Positions 1-8,908 of a stretch of DNA of 64,000 nt are shown here, one piece after another. Each line of letters opens with the position of its first letter. The first letter of the stretch is position 1. The stretch spans positions 1 through 64,000 of the forward strand of contig RPFO01000615.1 in NCBI GenBank assembly GCA_009746045.1, in the 5' to 3' direction. The stretch comes from Mesostigma viride (lineage: Eukaryota; Streptophyta; Mesostigmatophyceae; Mesostigmatales; Mesostigmataceae). The notes beneath the pieces were generated by a model. It was given only the letters and a program-made list of their open reading frames with translations, was not told the DNA's origin and searched no databases. A program made the position numbers and the translations under genes.

Positions 1-1920
1 TAAGGCATCCACCCTTCCCACAGGGGTTGTGAGCCAACGGCCGTTGGAATTGGAAAAACATTATCATGTGCATTTCATTCGTTTCATTGGGTGGCAATAA
101 GGCAGGATGTGTCTTTCATGCAGCTTTGTTGTGCTATTACCATTGCCTTCCAAGAAAGGCCTCCAAAAATCTAGCTGAGCATAAAGATGTGGTTGACTGG
201 TTCGTAAGGCATCCACCCTTCCCACAGGGGGGTTGTGAGCCAACGGCCGTTGGAATTGAAAAACATTATCATGTGCATTTCATTCGTTTCATTGGGTGGC
301 AATAGGCAGGATGTGTCTTTCATGCAGCTTAGTGGTGGCTATTACCATTTTTCTTCCAAGAAAGGCCTCCAAAAAATCTAGCTGAGCATAAAGATGGGCT
401 TGACTGGTTCGTAAGGCATCCACCCTTCCCAGAGGGGGTTGTGAGCCAACGGCCGTTGGAATTGGAAAAACATTATCATGTGCATTTCATTCGTTTCATG
501 GGTGGCAATAGGCAGGATGTGTCTTTCATGCAGCTTAGTGGTGGCTATTTACCATTTTTCTTCCAAGAAAGGCCTCCAAAAATCTAGCTGAGCATAAAGA
601 TGTGGTTGACTGGTTCGTAAGGCATCCACCCTTCCCAGAGGGGGGTTGTGAGCCAACGGCCGTTGGACTTGAAAAACATTATCATGTGCATTTCATTCCT
701 TTGAGTGGGTTGGCAATCAGCCAGGATGTATCTTTCATTCAGCTTAGTGGTGGCTATTACCATTTTTCTTCCAAGAAAGGCCTCCAAAAATCTAGCTGAG
801 CATAAAGATGTGGTTGAATGGTTCGTAAGGCATCCACCCTTCCCAGGGGGGTTGTGAGCCAACGGCCGTTGGACTTGAAAAACATTATCATGTGCATTTC
901 ATTCCTTTGAGTGGGTTGGCAATCAGCCAGGATGTATCTTTCATTCAGCTTTGTGGTGGCTATTACCATTTTTTTCCAAGAAAGGCCTCCAAAAATCTAG
1001 CTGAGCATAAAGATGTGGTTGAATGGTTCGTAAGGCATCCACCCTTCCCACAGGGGGGTTGTGAGCCAACGGCCGTTGGAATTGGAAAAACAATAAATGT
1101 GCATTTCATTCGTTTATTGGTGGCAATAATGCAGGATGTGTCTTTCATGCAGCTTAGTGATTGTTATTACCATGTGCCTTCAAAGAAAGGCCTCCAAAAA
1201 TCTAGCTGAGCATAAAGATGTGGTTGAATGGTTCGTAAGGCATCCACCCTTCCCACACGGGGGTTGTGAGCCAACGGCCGTTGGACTTGAAAAAATTACC
1301 ATGTGCATTTCATTCGTTTAATTGGGTGGCAATAAGGCAGGATGTGTCTTTTATGCAGCTTAGTGGTGGCTATTTACCATTTTCTCCTAGAAAGGCCTCC
1401 AAAAAATCTAGCTGAGCATAAAGATGGGGCTTGACTGGTTCGTAAGGCATCCACCCTTCCCACAGGGGGGTTGTGAGCCAACGGCCGTTGAATTGGAAAA
1501 ACATTATCATGTGCATTTCATTCTTTTCATTTGGTGGCAGTAAGGCAGGATGTGTCTTTCATGCAGCTTAGTGATGGTTATTACCATGTGCCTTCCAAGA
1601 AAGGCCTCCAAAAATCTAGCTGAGCATAAAGATGTGGTTGGATGGTTCGTAAGGCATCCACCCTTCCCACAGGGGGGTTGTGAGCCAACGGCCGTTAGAC
1701 TTGAAAAACATTACCATGTGCATTTCATTCGTTTCATTTGGTGGCAGTAAGGCAGGATGTGTCTTTTATGCAGCTTAGTGATGGTTATTACCATGTGCCT
1801 TCCAAGAAAGGCCTCCAAAAATCTAGCTGAGCATAAAGATGTGGTTGAATGGTTCGTAAGGCATCCACCCTTCCCACAGGGGGGTTGTGAGCCAACGGCC
1901 GTTAGACTTGAAAAACATTA
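1..1920 (+). repeat. 206-bp satellite with palindromic core, about 10 copies
   Basis: A tandem repeat with a unit of 205-208 bp. The palindrome CCAACGGCCGTTGG starts at 34, 240, 446, 653, 859, 1066, 1271, 1479, 1685 and 1892; the last two copies end in GTTAG instead of GTTGG. The rest of the unit includes a GGCATCCACCCTTCCCA block and AAGGCCTCCAAAAA. Short open frames run through the units only because the unit is near a multiple of three in places, and frame is not kept from copy to copy, so I do not call them genes. The array starts before the window and ends about 40 bp before the first gene of the cluster. Confidence 0.95.
1892..1905. promoter_or_regulatory. Palindrome 54 bp upstream of the MYND gene
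   Basis: The last satellite copy of the palindrome (CCAACGGCCGTTAG, one side changed) ends 54 bp before the ATG at 1960. Four other genes of the cluster have the same element 39-53 bp before the ATG. A role as promoter or binding site is inferred only from this spacing. Confidence 0.4.
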
Positions 1921-1959
1921 CTTACGTATTACGCACGTGCCAATTGGCGCAGGGGAGGG

Positions 1960-2750
1960 ATGGCGGAGACGGGCGAGCTGGAATCTTCGACCCGCGCTGC
2001 GATTGCCTGCGTGGCAGCAAACGTACTTAACCGGGCTCGCGAGATCCACGGATGGGTACGGCAGCACGAGAAGCGCCTGGGTCGCCAGTTTGCGGTTTTG
2101 GTCGTGTATGACTCGTTCGCCTCAGTAGGACGACAGATTAATCTCCAGTTGCTGGACATGTACTTCGCCTTGGCTGGCGGATTCTACAAGCCCACGCCGG
2201 CGGATCGGGTTCCACTCAATCGAGACGTCGAGTTTCGACTTTTGGTGTCGTATGTCGGAAAGGTTGGGTGGGACCAGTGGGAGAAAGACCAGTGGGGGAA
2301 ATTTCCAGACGCGAGTGAGGCGCAGCCGAGATTGACCGTATCGGCGAGAGTAGAGGGGGGGGGTTTGAAGGTTTCCATTTTACATTCGGGAATTCCGAGT
2401 CCGTGAAATTGACGTTTTCACGGATGATCGTTCTCCCGGGGGTGGGAGGGCCGATGCTGGGCTCGCTTCCAAAGTGTTGCTCGAATCAGGCGTGCTCTGT
2501 GATGGAGGGTGTCCACCGCAAGTGCGGGGGTTGTCGAGACGTCCGGTATTGTGCTGCCGAATGCCAGCGTGCGGACTGGGAGGAACACAAGAAGTGGTGT
2601 AACAAGTATCGTGAGGCGAGAAAGTCTCTCAGCACTATGCACGGCGACGTTACAGACAGCTGGTCTGGTGTCAATTTGGCCGGACTTGTAATTCGGATGG
2701 GGGGTGAAGTGCATTTCAAGTTCAAAGGTGAAATGTTCAAGGTTTTTTGA
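1960..2750 (+). CDS. MYND-type zinc finger protein, frame broken once at a G tract
   Basis: The ATG at 1960 opens a 148-codon frame to 2406, and an overlapping frame (2403-2750) carries a MYND finger: cysteine pairs CGGC and CAAEC followed by H-x3-C (about 2513-2600). The two frames meet exactly if one G is added to the run of nine G at 2346-2354; the sequence then reads on without a stop into the MYND part. MYND fingers are protein-protein interaction modules. The first 150 residues resemble nothing I recognise. The gene would encode about 260 residues and stops at 2748. Downstream lies a relic (near 2770-2820) resembling the C-terminus of the next gene. The frame break may be a real mutation or an assembly error. 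Confidence 0.6.
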
Positions 2751-2766
2751 GGGACTAAATCGTACC

Positions 2767-3129
2767 CAGGGCGATTTGTGAGGCGATGTCCGCGCTGGGG
2801 GAACAGTACCCCTGTTCGACTGCGTGAGGGGAATGGATTCTGCGACTGGAAATTTTGGGTGTGATTTTCTTGCGCCAACGGCCGTTGGAACTTGCAAATT
2901 AGGTTTGATTTTCTTTGCAACCGGAAGTAGGGTGTGGTTTGCCACGTGGCACCATGGATGTAATTAATAAATGCATAATAAAACATTTTTCGTGCGCCAA
3001 CGGCCGTTGGAGACTGAAAACTAGTGTGTGATTTGTGCGCGTAATAAATCTTAAAATTCTTGTTGTTTTTTCAAGCCAACGGCCGTTGACGGTGAGAAAT
3101 GTATATCAAACGGTGTCGGTGGGTTGCAG
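2767..3129 (+). repeat. Intergenic module, copy 1 of 2
   Basis: This stretch is a diverged copy of 3670-4047. Both begin with the tail of a coding sequence (residues MSALG), then carry palindromes, a block GCCACGTGGCAC, the polyadenylation-like ATTAATAAATGCATAATAAAA, more palindromes, and end with CCAACGGCCGTTGACGGTGAGAAATG shortly before an ATG preceded by GCAG. It therefore holds the 3' end of one gene and the 5' leader of the next as one duplicated cassette. Confidence 0.8.
3076..3089. promoter_or_regulatory. Palindrome 40 bp upstream of the gene at 3130
   Basis: CCAACGGCCGTTGA matches the palindrome at 13 of 14 bases. It is followed directly by CGGTGAGAAATG and, 40 bp on, by GCAG-ATG. 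GTGAGA and GCAG could be the ends of a very short leader intron; this is inference. Confidence 0.4.
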
Positions 3130-3746
3130 ATGACGTTCTACAGGACGGAGGGGGGCGAGTGGATCAACTTGGAAGACAGGCTTCTGGGAGTGGTTAAGAG
3201 CGCGCTCAGGCTTCTGCCGGACATTAAGCTGGATTTTAAGCCCAAGGAGGGTGAAAGGTCTCTTTTGAAACCGGATGTCGCGAAGGCCGCGGCTCTTGTT
3301 TTCAATATCGAGGGTCGGGGACTCCCAAACCGACCGTAGAGCCATTTGAGGAGGTGCTTGTGAGGTGTGGTGCTATAAGGCCCTATGATCCATCAATACC
3401 CAGCCCAATTTGTTTTCAGTCGATCGATGCTGATGGTAATGAAAGTTGGATACAGATGACGCGGCCATATGATAGGGGAGAAGGGTTTAAGGGTTTAGGG
3501 GAGGTGGGACGGTTCGAATGGGTCATCTTGAAGGACGGCAAGTACTTCAAGCATCACACTGACCTGATCATCGACCGGCTGTTCGTGTCTGCTGGAGATT
3601 GCATGTTCTGGTTGAGGGAATACGTGCATGAGTGGGGACCCGACGGTGTTGACGAGTTTGAGAAAGCGGTTCGTGAGGTGATGTCCGCGCTGGGGCAGGA
3701 GTACAAGTTCGAGTGCGTGACTGACGCGAATCGATTATGCGACTGA
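3130..3746 (+). CDS. Hypothetical protein of the palindrome cluster, frame broken once
   Basis: An ATG directly after GCAG at 3130 opens a frame to 3339. A second frame starts in the same context and runs to 3746. Adding one G to the GGGG at 3317-3320 joins them without a stop, giving about 205 residues. I recognise no domain. The second half has an aromatic, charged stretch (FEWVILKDGKYFKHH, then REYVHEWGPDGVDEFEKAV) and ends MSALGQEYKFECVTDANRLCD-like; a relic of this end lies after the MYND gene. It is flanked on both sides by the duplicated intergenic module, so the gene may itself belong to a tandem duplication. Confidence 0.55.
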
Positions 3747-4047
3747 AGTGTTGGGTGTGATTTTCTTTGCGCCAACGGCCGTTGGAACCTGCAAATTAGG
3801 GTTTGATTTTCTTTGCGCCAACGGCCGTTGGCAGCTGGAAAGTTGGGTGTGATTCGCCACGTGGCACTATGGATGTAATCAATAAATGCATAATAAAAAT
3901 TTTTTTCGTGCATTTTTCGTGCGCCAACGGCCGTTGGAGGCTGGAAAATGGTGTGATTTTCGTGCGAGTAATAAATCATTCTTGTTGTTTCAAGCCAACG
4001 GCCGTTGACGGTGAGAAATGTGTATCAAACGGTGTTGGTGGTCGCAG
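3670..4047 (+). repeat. Intergenic module, copy 2 of 2
   Basis: The second copy of the cassette at 2767-3129. It has three full palindromes (from 3773, 3819 and 3923) and a fourth at 3995 ending GTTGAC, separated by GGAAA-T-GGGTGTGATTTTC linkers like those of the 46-bp arrays. Its tail overlaps the last 75 bases of the preceding coding region. Confidence 0.8.
3995..4008. promoter_or_regulatory. Palindrome 39 bp upstream of the gene at 4048
   Basis: CCAACGGCCGTTGA followed by CGGTGAGAAATG, with GCAG-ATG 39 bp further on. Same arrangement as at 3076. Confidence 0.4.
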
Positions 4048-4829
4048 ATGGCGGTCAAATGCACGGTTGCGTGGTGCCAGGAAGCGAGAGCAGGAGGGGA
4101 TGACTTGTGCGTGCGTCATGTCAGCGTGCGAACGGGAATGGCAGGGAGGGTGAAGGATTTGTTTGCAAAAAAGGGGGGTGTATCGCCCGGGATTGCCAGC
4201 TTCCATTCGGGACGGATTGCATGCCTTTTTGTGATGGACACGCCAAGTTGTCAGGGGAGATGCAAGAGGTGATCAAAGGAGGCTTGTTGTTTGTGCATGG
4301 CGAGTCCAGTGCTGGTGAAGGACCTCTTGTCCTGAGTTTTGAGGTGGACAGTGCTGGAAGTCTGGAAAGAATGGCGGTCAGGTCGCGGGAATGGATGTTG
4401 AATCACCCTGACTTTGACTCGTATGCCTACTGCCAAGGTTTCGGGGACGCCGTTTTTACATGGATGCTGTGCTCGGAGGATGACGTGCATGCGATTGTTT
4501 CGCATGACGACTTGGATATCGCAGGCGCCATGGGCGCAGACCTGTTGTTGTATTTCATGATTGGATGGGGTTGCGGATTTTTGGAAGGTGATTGGTGGGT
4601 CCCGCACCTCGCAAGGCTTACTTTTGCGGTCGGCGAATTGCCTGTACCTGTTGAAGTCTCAAAAACTCGTGTGGAGATGGCTGCCGTTCTGGCATCGGGG
4701 GTTAAGCGCCAAGCCCGATTTGCCATGACCGTTGTTGCTGATGCTGAGGGGGAGGAAATTGAAAAGGTCGTGGAAAGGGTCGTCCTGGCCTCTGCTTTGG
4801 TGGAGAGAGCAAGGAATGCATGCGACTAG
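4048..4829 (+). CDS. Two-zinc-knuckle protein, frame broken once at an A6G6 tract
   Basis: The ATG at 4048 (after GCAG) opens a frame with a first knuckle, CTVAWC then CVRH. A second frame, ending at 4829, carries another knuckle, CIARDC then CDGH. They join if one G is added in the AAAAAAGGGGGG run at 4167-4178. The product would be about 260 residues: two C-x4-C-x(10-11)-C-x2-H knuckles in the first 75, then a possible beta/alpha domain with hydrophobic segments (DLLLYFMIGWGCGF). Such knuckles often bind zinc in nucleic-acid or protein-binding modules; the function here is unknown. Probable paralogues lie at 5440 and 6238. Confidence 0.55.
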
Positions 4830-4842
4830 GTGTTTTTGGTCG

Positions 4843-4856
4843 CCAACGGCCGTTGG
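4843..4856. promoter_or_regulatory. Palindrome 44 bp upstream of the gene at 4901
   Basis: A perfect CCAACGGCCGTTGG lies between the stop of one gene (4829) and the ATG of the next (4901). It could act on the 3' end of the first or the 5' end of the second. Confidence 0.4.
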
Positions 4857-4900
4857 ACTTGCAAAATGTCCTGTGAGCTGAGTCCGTTTCTTAACTTGCC

Positions 4901-5245
4901 ATGGACGTCGGTTGTGCAGGGGCAGGGTGTAGGATGGAGTGCGGAAAAGAAGGAAAGGAAGGGGGGGAGACTACAAAGGAAAACCTGATAGAGATTGTGG
5001 AGGCCGAACTGGAAGACCTGCCCGATCTGGTTCTCGAAGAGGACGGGCAATTGCACGCTGAACGTCTTGATGGCGTGGGCATGATGATGTCGGAGGTTGA
5101 TGGGTATGGTGGAATTGCTAAAGGTGTATTGCGTAAATTGAGGCGTGAGGAGGATGTGGGGACTCCGGCTCATGTTTTGGTCAGTTTTATGAACGACAAT
5201 TGGGGTCGAATGCAACCCACTAAAGATGGGGAGGATGTTGACTAG
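4901..5245 (+). CDS. Small acidic hypothetical protein
   Basis: An uninterrupted 114-codon frame from the ATG at 4901. The product is acidic in the middle (EIVEAELEDLPDLVLEEDG) and starts with three cysteines (C5, C10, C14) but no complete knuckle. It could be a shortened member of the neighbouring family. A seven-G tract near 4961-4967 lies inside the frame and does not break it. Downstream are AATAAA-like signals (5273-5284). No function can be assigned. Confidence 0.5.
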   Translation: MDVGCAGAGCRMECGKEGKEGGETTKENLIEIVEAELEDLPDLVLEEDGQLHAERLDGVGMMMSEVDGYGGIAKGVLRKLRREEDVGTPAHVLVSFMNDNWGRMQPTKDGEDVD

Positions 5246-5372
5246 AATGTGATTTTAGGATGAATGTAAATTTATTTAATAAAGAAGAATCATTTGGAAA
5301 AAATCGCCTGATGGTGTCAAGTTTTGTGCGTCTAAGGCCAACGGCCGTTGGGATGTGTGGAATTTAACAGGG

Positions 5373-5386
5373 CCAACGGCCGTTGA
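5373..5386. promoter_or_regulatory. Palindrome 53 bp upstream of the gene at 5440
   Basis: CCAACGGCCGTTGA, second of a close pair; the first, perfect copy is at 5338-5351. The ATG at 5440 follows CACAG, again splice-acceptor-like. Confidence 0.4.
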
Positions 5387-5439
5387 CCCTGCTGAATGCG
5401 TGCGTTTGCGGGTGGTGTAAAAAATATCGATGTGCACAG

Positions 5440-6012
5440 ATGGACCCCATTCGATGCGAACATCCGGATTGTCAATGGGAAGGAATGCCGACGGACAGCG
5501 AGTGGTTCTGTCCCAAGCATTCTGACGTATGGGGGGCGTTGTTTGCCGAAATCGAGAGCGGGCTGATGACGATTGACCGTCACATCGTGACGAAAAAGTG
5601 GAAGCCTTGGCCCAACAACATGGTTTTGGTCTTGTACTATGTTGACAAGAAGCCTCGATTCATGCTGCGTGATGCAGAGTGGGTGATAGAGGAGGTGGGA
5701 CAGATGCGACCTGGAGAGGGGATAGGCGGAGAGGACAAGCCGCCAAGGCATGTGTGGGCTTACATGGGAGACCATCCCGACTGTCCAACGGCCAAAGTGT
5801 GGCATGATATGGGAAGGGACCTGGCCACGGAGTCCGCGTATGAGTGCGCGCGACTCGTGACAGCGCTCTTGAAGGGGGAGGTGAAAGACCTGATGCGCAA
5901 GGGGGGGTTGGTAGAGCAGATTAGACAGCAGATTAGACGTGTGTGTGATTTTGATGAGGAGATTGATGAGAAGCCGGCAAAGAGGGGCAGGATGGACAGA
6001 ATTGCTCAGTAA
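5440..6012 (+). CDS. Zinc-knuckle protein
   Basis: The frame is open from 5383, but the ATG at 5440, preceded by CACAG, fits the GCAG-ATG pattern of its neighbours. The product has about 190 residues. A knuckle CEHPDC-x13-CPKH occupies residues 6-27. The rest has a W/P-rich strand region, then helices (ESAYECARLVTALLKGEV) and a basic tail (KPAKRGRMDR) that could be a nuclear signal. It shares its outline (N-terminal knuckle, middle strand region, YECA helix) with the genes at 4048 and 6238, which suggests tandem paralogues. A half palindrome (CCAACGGCC, 5785) lies inside the coding sequence. Confidence 0.65.
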   Translation: MDPIRCEHPDCQWEGMPTDSEWFCPKHSDVWGALFAEIESGLMTIDRHIVTKKWKPWPNNMVLVLYYVDKKPRFMLRDAEWVIEEVGQMRPGEGIGGEDKPPRHVWAYMGDHPDCPTAKVWHDMGRDLATESAYECARLVTALLKGEVKDLMRKGGLVEQIRQQIRRVCDFDEEIDEKPAKRGRMDRIAQ

Positions 6013-6237
6013 GAAAGAGAGGGAGAAAATATGATTTGATTAATCTGATGCGTGTAATTGAAACTAATTTATTTTGTCTCATAAAACTTCTTTGAACGGA
6101 CCTTCTTTGAACCAACAATTATTGCACAAAAAGACTAGATTGAGAATTGTGTGAGAAAGACGCCAGAGGGGGTTCTGACGGTCTTATTGCCCCTGTTATA
6201 CAATGGCTGCTGTATGGGACTCATGGCAATTGCGCAG

Positions 6238-7019
6238 ATGGCAACGAAATGCAAAATCTGTACGGAGCCCGTAAGGGTCGAGGGACTGTGCGCGGAACAT
6301 TACAAGTTCCTACAAGCGCACGACCTCGAGTACCAAATGCCAAGGATCCATACGGGGGTGTGGATTTCTTAGATGTGATAGACCACTGGAGGGATTGGAT
6401 GTGTATTGCAAGACACATCTACCTTTTGCCGAGAAGTTGGAGGACGTGTGCGCTCGTGGGATCGCATACGTAGCAAGTTTGCAGATGTTGATGGGGAAGA
6501 CCGGAATGACACGCTCGGTCCTCCACTTCACGGCAACGCACACTGGGGAACGGAAAGTTGAGCTGGTGCGCCTCGACAGGCAGGGACTCGAGATTTTGGC
6601 AGAGGGGGACAGCGCGTACGGGTTTGCTCATGGGCATAACGTTACCATGGGGGATTCCTTGCAGGGTGTGGCGCGTGAATGCGCGTACACCTTGATGACG
6701 AATAATGGATTTGTGGAAGCACAAAGACTGCACAAGGATATTTTGGAGGCTCTTCTTGCCGCAGAGCCGGTGGGACTGCCGACGAGAGCCTGAGGAGCGG
6801 GACCGTTTGATCAGGATGGTGGTGAAGGCGGATATAGATGCAGATGTGGAGGCCGCAAAGGCGAAGGCAGAGGAAGCGCGTCGTGCAAAGGAGGAATCGG
6901 ATCAAGAACTGTTGGAGAAGATGCAGAGCTCCAACAAAATTTTGCATCGTTTGGGGATGGCGGACGTCGCTTATGCATGCGAGTCCGGGAAGGGGAAGAA
7001 ACAAAAGAGGAAAAGATAA
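6238..7019 (+). CDS. Two-zinc-knuckle protein with coiled-coil tail, frame broken twice
   Basis: The ATG at 6238 follows GCGCAG. A first knuckle, CKIC-x9-CAEH, is in one frame; a second, CGFLRC-x10-CKTH, is in another. Intact cysteine spacing shows the shift falls in the five-G run at 6354-6358 (one G too many or two too few). A second shift, at or next to the GGG at 6768-6770, joins the body to a tail rich in Ala, Lys and Glu (EAAKAKAEEARRAKEE), a likely coiled coil ending in a basic cluster KGKKQKRKR. The middle contains AYGFAHGHN and ECAYTLM, resembling its neighbours. About 260 residues if restored. No palindrome lies directly upstream. Confidence 0.5.
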
Positions 7020-7189
7020 TAATGGGAATGGTCGCCCACTGTTCTTGTCACAGAAATGCTTTTGTTAATGCTGGCGAACTTGGGACGGTCGTCCGTATTT
7101 CAACATTTCCTTGCCTTTAAAATTGATTGATGGGTAAATAATAATACTGAGCAAGCCTTCCATTTTATGTGTCTGTGGTCATACAATTT

Positions 7190-7768
<579 letters not shown>

Positions 7769-7835
7769 AAATTGTGATCATTGAATTGAACAAAAAAATT
7801 CTCTTATTGCCCCAATCATGGCTATTCTCTTAATG

Positions 7836-8250
7836 CCCTATCATGGCTATTTGTTTGTGTATGTTTTGCCCATGTTATTACATTAATGGCATGATGTTGT
7901 GGATTGCTCTATCTATGATGGTTGTTCGTTTGTGTATGCTTTGCCCATGTTGTTACAGTAATGGCATGATGTTGTGGATTGCTAGCTCAATCTATGATGG
8001 TTGTTCGTTTGTGTATGCTTTGCCCATGTTGTTACAGTAATGGCATAATGTTGTGGATTGCTAGCTCAATCTATGATGGTTGTTCGTTTGTGTATGCTTT
8101 GCCCATGTTGTTACAGTAATGGCATGATTTTCTGGATTGTTAGCTCAATCTATGATGGTTGTTCGTTTGTGTATGCTTTGCCCATGTTGTTACAGTAATG
8201 GCATGATTTTGTGGATTGCTCAACCTATGAGGGTTTGGTTGTTTGTGTAT
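7836..8250 (+). repeat. 79-bp tandem repeat, about 5 copies
   Basis: CTATGATGG recurs at 7913, 7992, 8071 and 8150, exactly 79 bp apart, with diverged copies at 7836 and 8225. The unit contains TTTGTGTATGCTTTGCCCATG. The last copy reads GTATGTTTTGCGCGCAG, which looks like a splice acceptor in front of a possible exon at 8264. Confidence 0.9.
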
Positions 8251-8263
8251 GTTTTGCGCGCAG

Positions 8264-8362
8264 ATCACAATGGATTGCACCATCTGCCGCAGCAAGCGAA
8301 GCCCCCTTACTGGTTCCAAGATCTTATCCTGGATGCCAAGCAGGCTGGCGAAGGGTATCCCA
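8264..8362 (+). other. Possible exon upstream of the large gene
   Basis: The stretch is bounded by GCGCAG and GTACGT and is open for 33 codons. One frame begins ITMDCTICRSK, another contains PPYWFQDLILDAKQAGEG. Its phase does not fit directly onto the exon at 8909, so another exon would be needed. Weak support. Between 8363 and 8908 I see no gene or repeat. Confidence 0.25.
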
Positions 8363-8908
8363 GTACGTACTTTGAAACTTGATGCCGCAAAACAACTACA
8401 ACTTCGTTTTAACCCTTTAGCCGTTTTGAGTGATATTTACAGCGGACATTACATTTTTGTTGCTACGGGATGAGAATTGAGCTTTGTAATGCTAGCAGGT
8501 GTCACAAACCAAACTGTCCGCTATTTGTAGTGGGCATTTATTGTTAGAGCTTGCAGCTGGGTCCCTGCTCCTCCACATGCAACCTTGGTGTTCATGAGCC
8601 CTTTACTAGCTTCCTTTCTGTCAGGGGGTGCTATATTTGGCACCCATAGGACATTGCAATATGACCAATGACATGACCCCCAAGGTGGTGAATATATGTG
8701 TGTGCTTGTGTCCTATAATGGACCATAACTAACTATTAGGTTGGTTTGTGGACATTATCATGGAAAGTGACCATTGCCCGGTTTTTATAGCGGGCAGTTG
8801 GACACGGTTTTAAGGGTTGACCTATTAGCTTTGTCAGGTGTGTGTGCTGCACCGCACCGCTTGCTAACATATTCGGCGGATTTCTTCTTTGTCGTCTGCG
8901 TGTCACAG

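Noticed and set aside
65-2128. Repeated frames with RKASKNLAEHKDVV in the satellite
   Set aside because: They recur with each 206-bp unit, break at unit-length changes, and have no start or domain.
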